Shown here piece after piece: positions 47,147 to 47,490 of a DNA stretch of 47,490 bases. The position numbers and the translations under genes were made by a program. Numbering within the stretch: position 1 is the stretch's first letter; every line of letters starts with the position of its first letter. Source of the stretch: Vitreoscilla sp. (lineage in GTDB: Bacteria > Pseudomonadota > Gammaproteobacteria > Burkholderiales > Burkholderiaceae_C); assembly GCA_018780145.1 (NCBI GenBank), contig JADMKA010000185.1:1-47490 (forward strand), written 5' to 3'. Under the pieces are notes generated by a model. The model worked only from the letters and a program-made list of their open reading frames with translations. It did no database searches and was not told the origin of the DNA.

Positions 47147-47490
47147 TCAGCGGCCCAGATAGACTTCGACGACCTGTTCGTTGGCCTGCACCTCGGCCAG
47201 CGTGCCTTCGGCCAGGACCCGGCCCTCGTGCAGCACGGTGACCTTCTTCCAGCCCTCGGTGAGCTGGTCGACGAACTTCATGTCGTGCTCCACCACCACC
47301 AGCGAGTGCTGGCCTTCGAGCGAGAGGAACAGCTCGGCGGTGCGCTCGGTCTCCTCGTCGGTCATGCCGGCCACGGGTTCGTCAAGCAGCAGCAGCTTCG
47401 GGTCCTGCATCAGCAGCATGCCGATCTCCAGCCATTGCTTCTGGCCGTGGCTCAGCAGGCCCGCGGTGCGCTGGGCCTCGGGTGCCAGGT
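47147..47490 (-). CDS. urtD: Urea ABC transporter ATP-binding subunit UrtD, 3' part
   Basis: The frame is open to the window edge; about 114 codons are present. The visible part holds the ABC signature in the UrtD variant LSHGQKQWLEIG, Walker B LLLLDEPVAGMTDEETERTAEL, the switch VVVEHDMKFV and the typical ending EVQANEQVVEVYLGR. It is the partner of UrtE, and the rest of the urt operon should lie to the right of the window. Confidence 0.92.
   Translation of the reverse strand, partial: LAPEAQRTAGLLSHGQKQWLEIGMLLMQDPKLLLLDEPVAGMTDEETERTAELFLSLEGQHSLVVVEHDMKFVDQLTEGWKKVTVLHEGRVLAEGTLAEVQANEQVVEVYLGR

Overview
The window is a very GC-rich, gene-dense stretch with short intergenic gaps, GTG/TTG starts and many stop/start overlaps. 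It comes from a beta-proteobacterium, most likely Burkholderiales of the Leptothrix/Ideonella/Rubrivivax/Roseateles kind. This placement is inferred from codon use, gene families (DUF1631, UraD-AllC fusion, Urt/Ure proteins) and extragenic repeats; no rRNA or other phylogenetic marker is present. I saw no tRNA, rRNA, CRISPR array, transposase, integrase or replication origin. No stretch over 300 bases lacks a gene; the longest gap is 232 bases (37809-38040).

Layout. (1) 1-5171 (+): end of a purine (ureide) catabolic operon. It holds the allantoate amidohydrolase part of a UraD-AllC fusion, an M20 peptidase-like hydrolase, and an NMT1/TauA-type ABC importer (binding protein, ATPase, permease), almost all joined by overlaps. 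(2) 5229-7898 (+): a DUF1631 gene and a solitary ureD. (3) 8027-16682 (+): an eight-gene N-acetylglucosamine operon: BadF-type kinase, HutC/GntR regulator, nagA, nagB-II, GH3 hexosaminidase, AmpG-like MFS transporter, GH16 hydrolase and an HGSNAT-like membrane acetyltransferase (NagX). It has a clear sigma70-type promoter with an overlapping TGGTA-type operator. (4) 16732-18800 (-): a DauA/DauB-like pair for two-step D- to L-amino acid conversion. (5) 18943-22502 (+): a ROK sugar kinase, then a FixL/FixJ-type histidine kinase and response regulator. (6) 22613-25620: PilZ protein, TPR/aspartyl-hydroxylase protein, small eRF1-like protein, carboxylesterase. (7) 25725-31663 (-): ABC oligosaccharide importer with a cytoplasmic GH9 enzyme. 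(8) 31845-36943 (+): TonB-dependent receptor, second NagX-like acetyltransferase, secreted GH8 enzyme. (9) 37053-40755: second HutC/GntR regulator divergent from a second TonB receptor. (10) 40762-47490: glutathione transferase, chemotaxis receptor, PAS-PAS-GGDEF cyclase, HI0933-like flavoprotein, urtE and the end of urtD.

How the genes may work together. Blocks 3, 7, 8 and 9 look like one amino-sugar polysaccharide utilisation system. A secreted GH8 enzyme (a family that includes chitosanases) cuts polymer outside. Two TonB receptors bring oligomers into the periplasm. NagX-type enzymes could N-acetylate glucosamine ends there. The ABC importer and MFS transporter move products inward. GH9 and GH3 release monomers, and kinase/NagA/NagB-II feed fructose-6-phosphate. 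Two HutC/GntR paralogues and shared TTGGTA half-sites, repeated at 11-base steps in front of the nag operon, the second regulator and the second receptor, tie the blocks into one candidate regulon. Substrate (chitosan or partly deacetylated chitin rather than a beta-glucan) is inference.

Two families of structured repeats (A: four copies; B: two copies) sit exactly at gene 3' ends. In two cases they have been read into the preceding protein: the regulator at 8908-9759 and the DauB-like protein at 16732-17658. Urea genes are split between the two ends of the window (ureD at 7 kb, urtDE at 47 kb).
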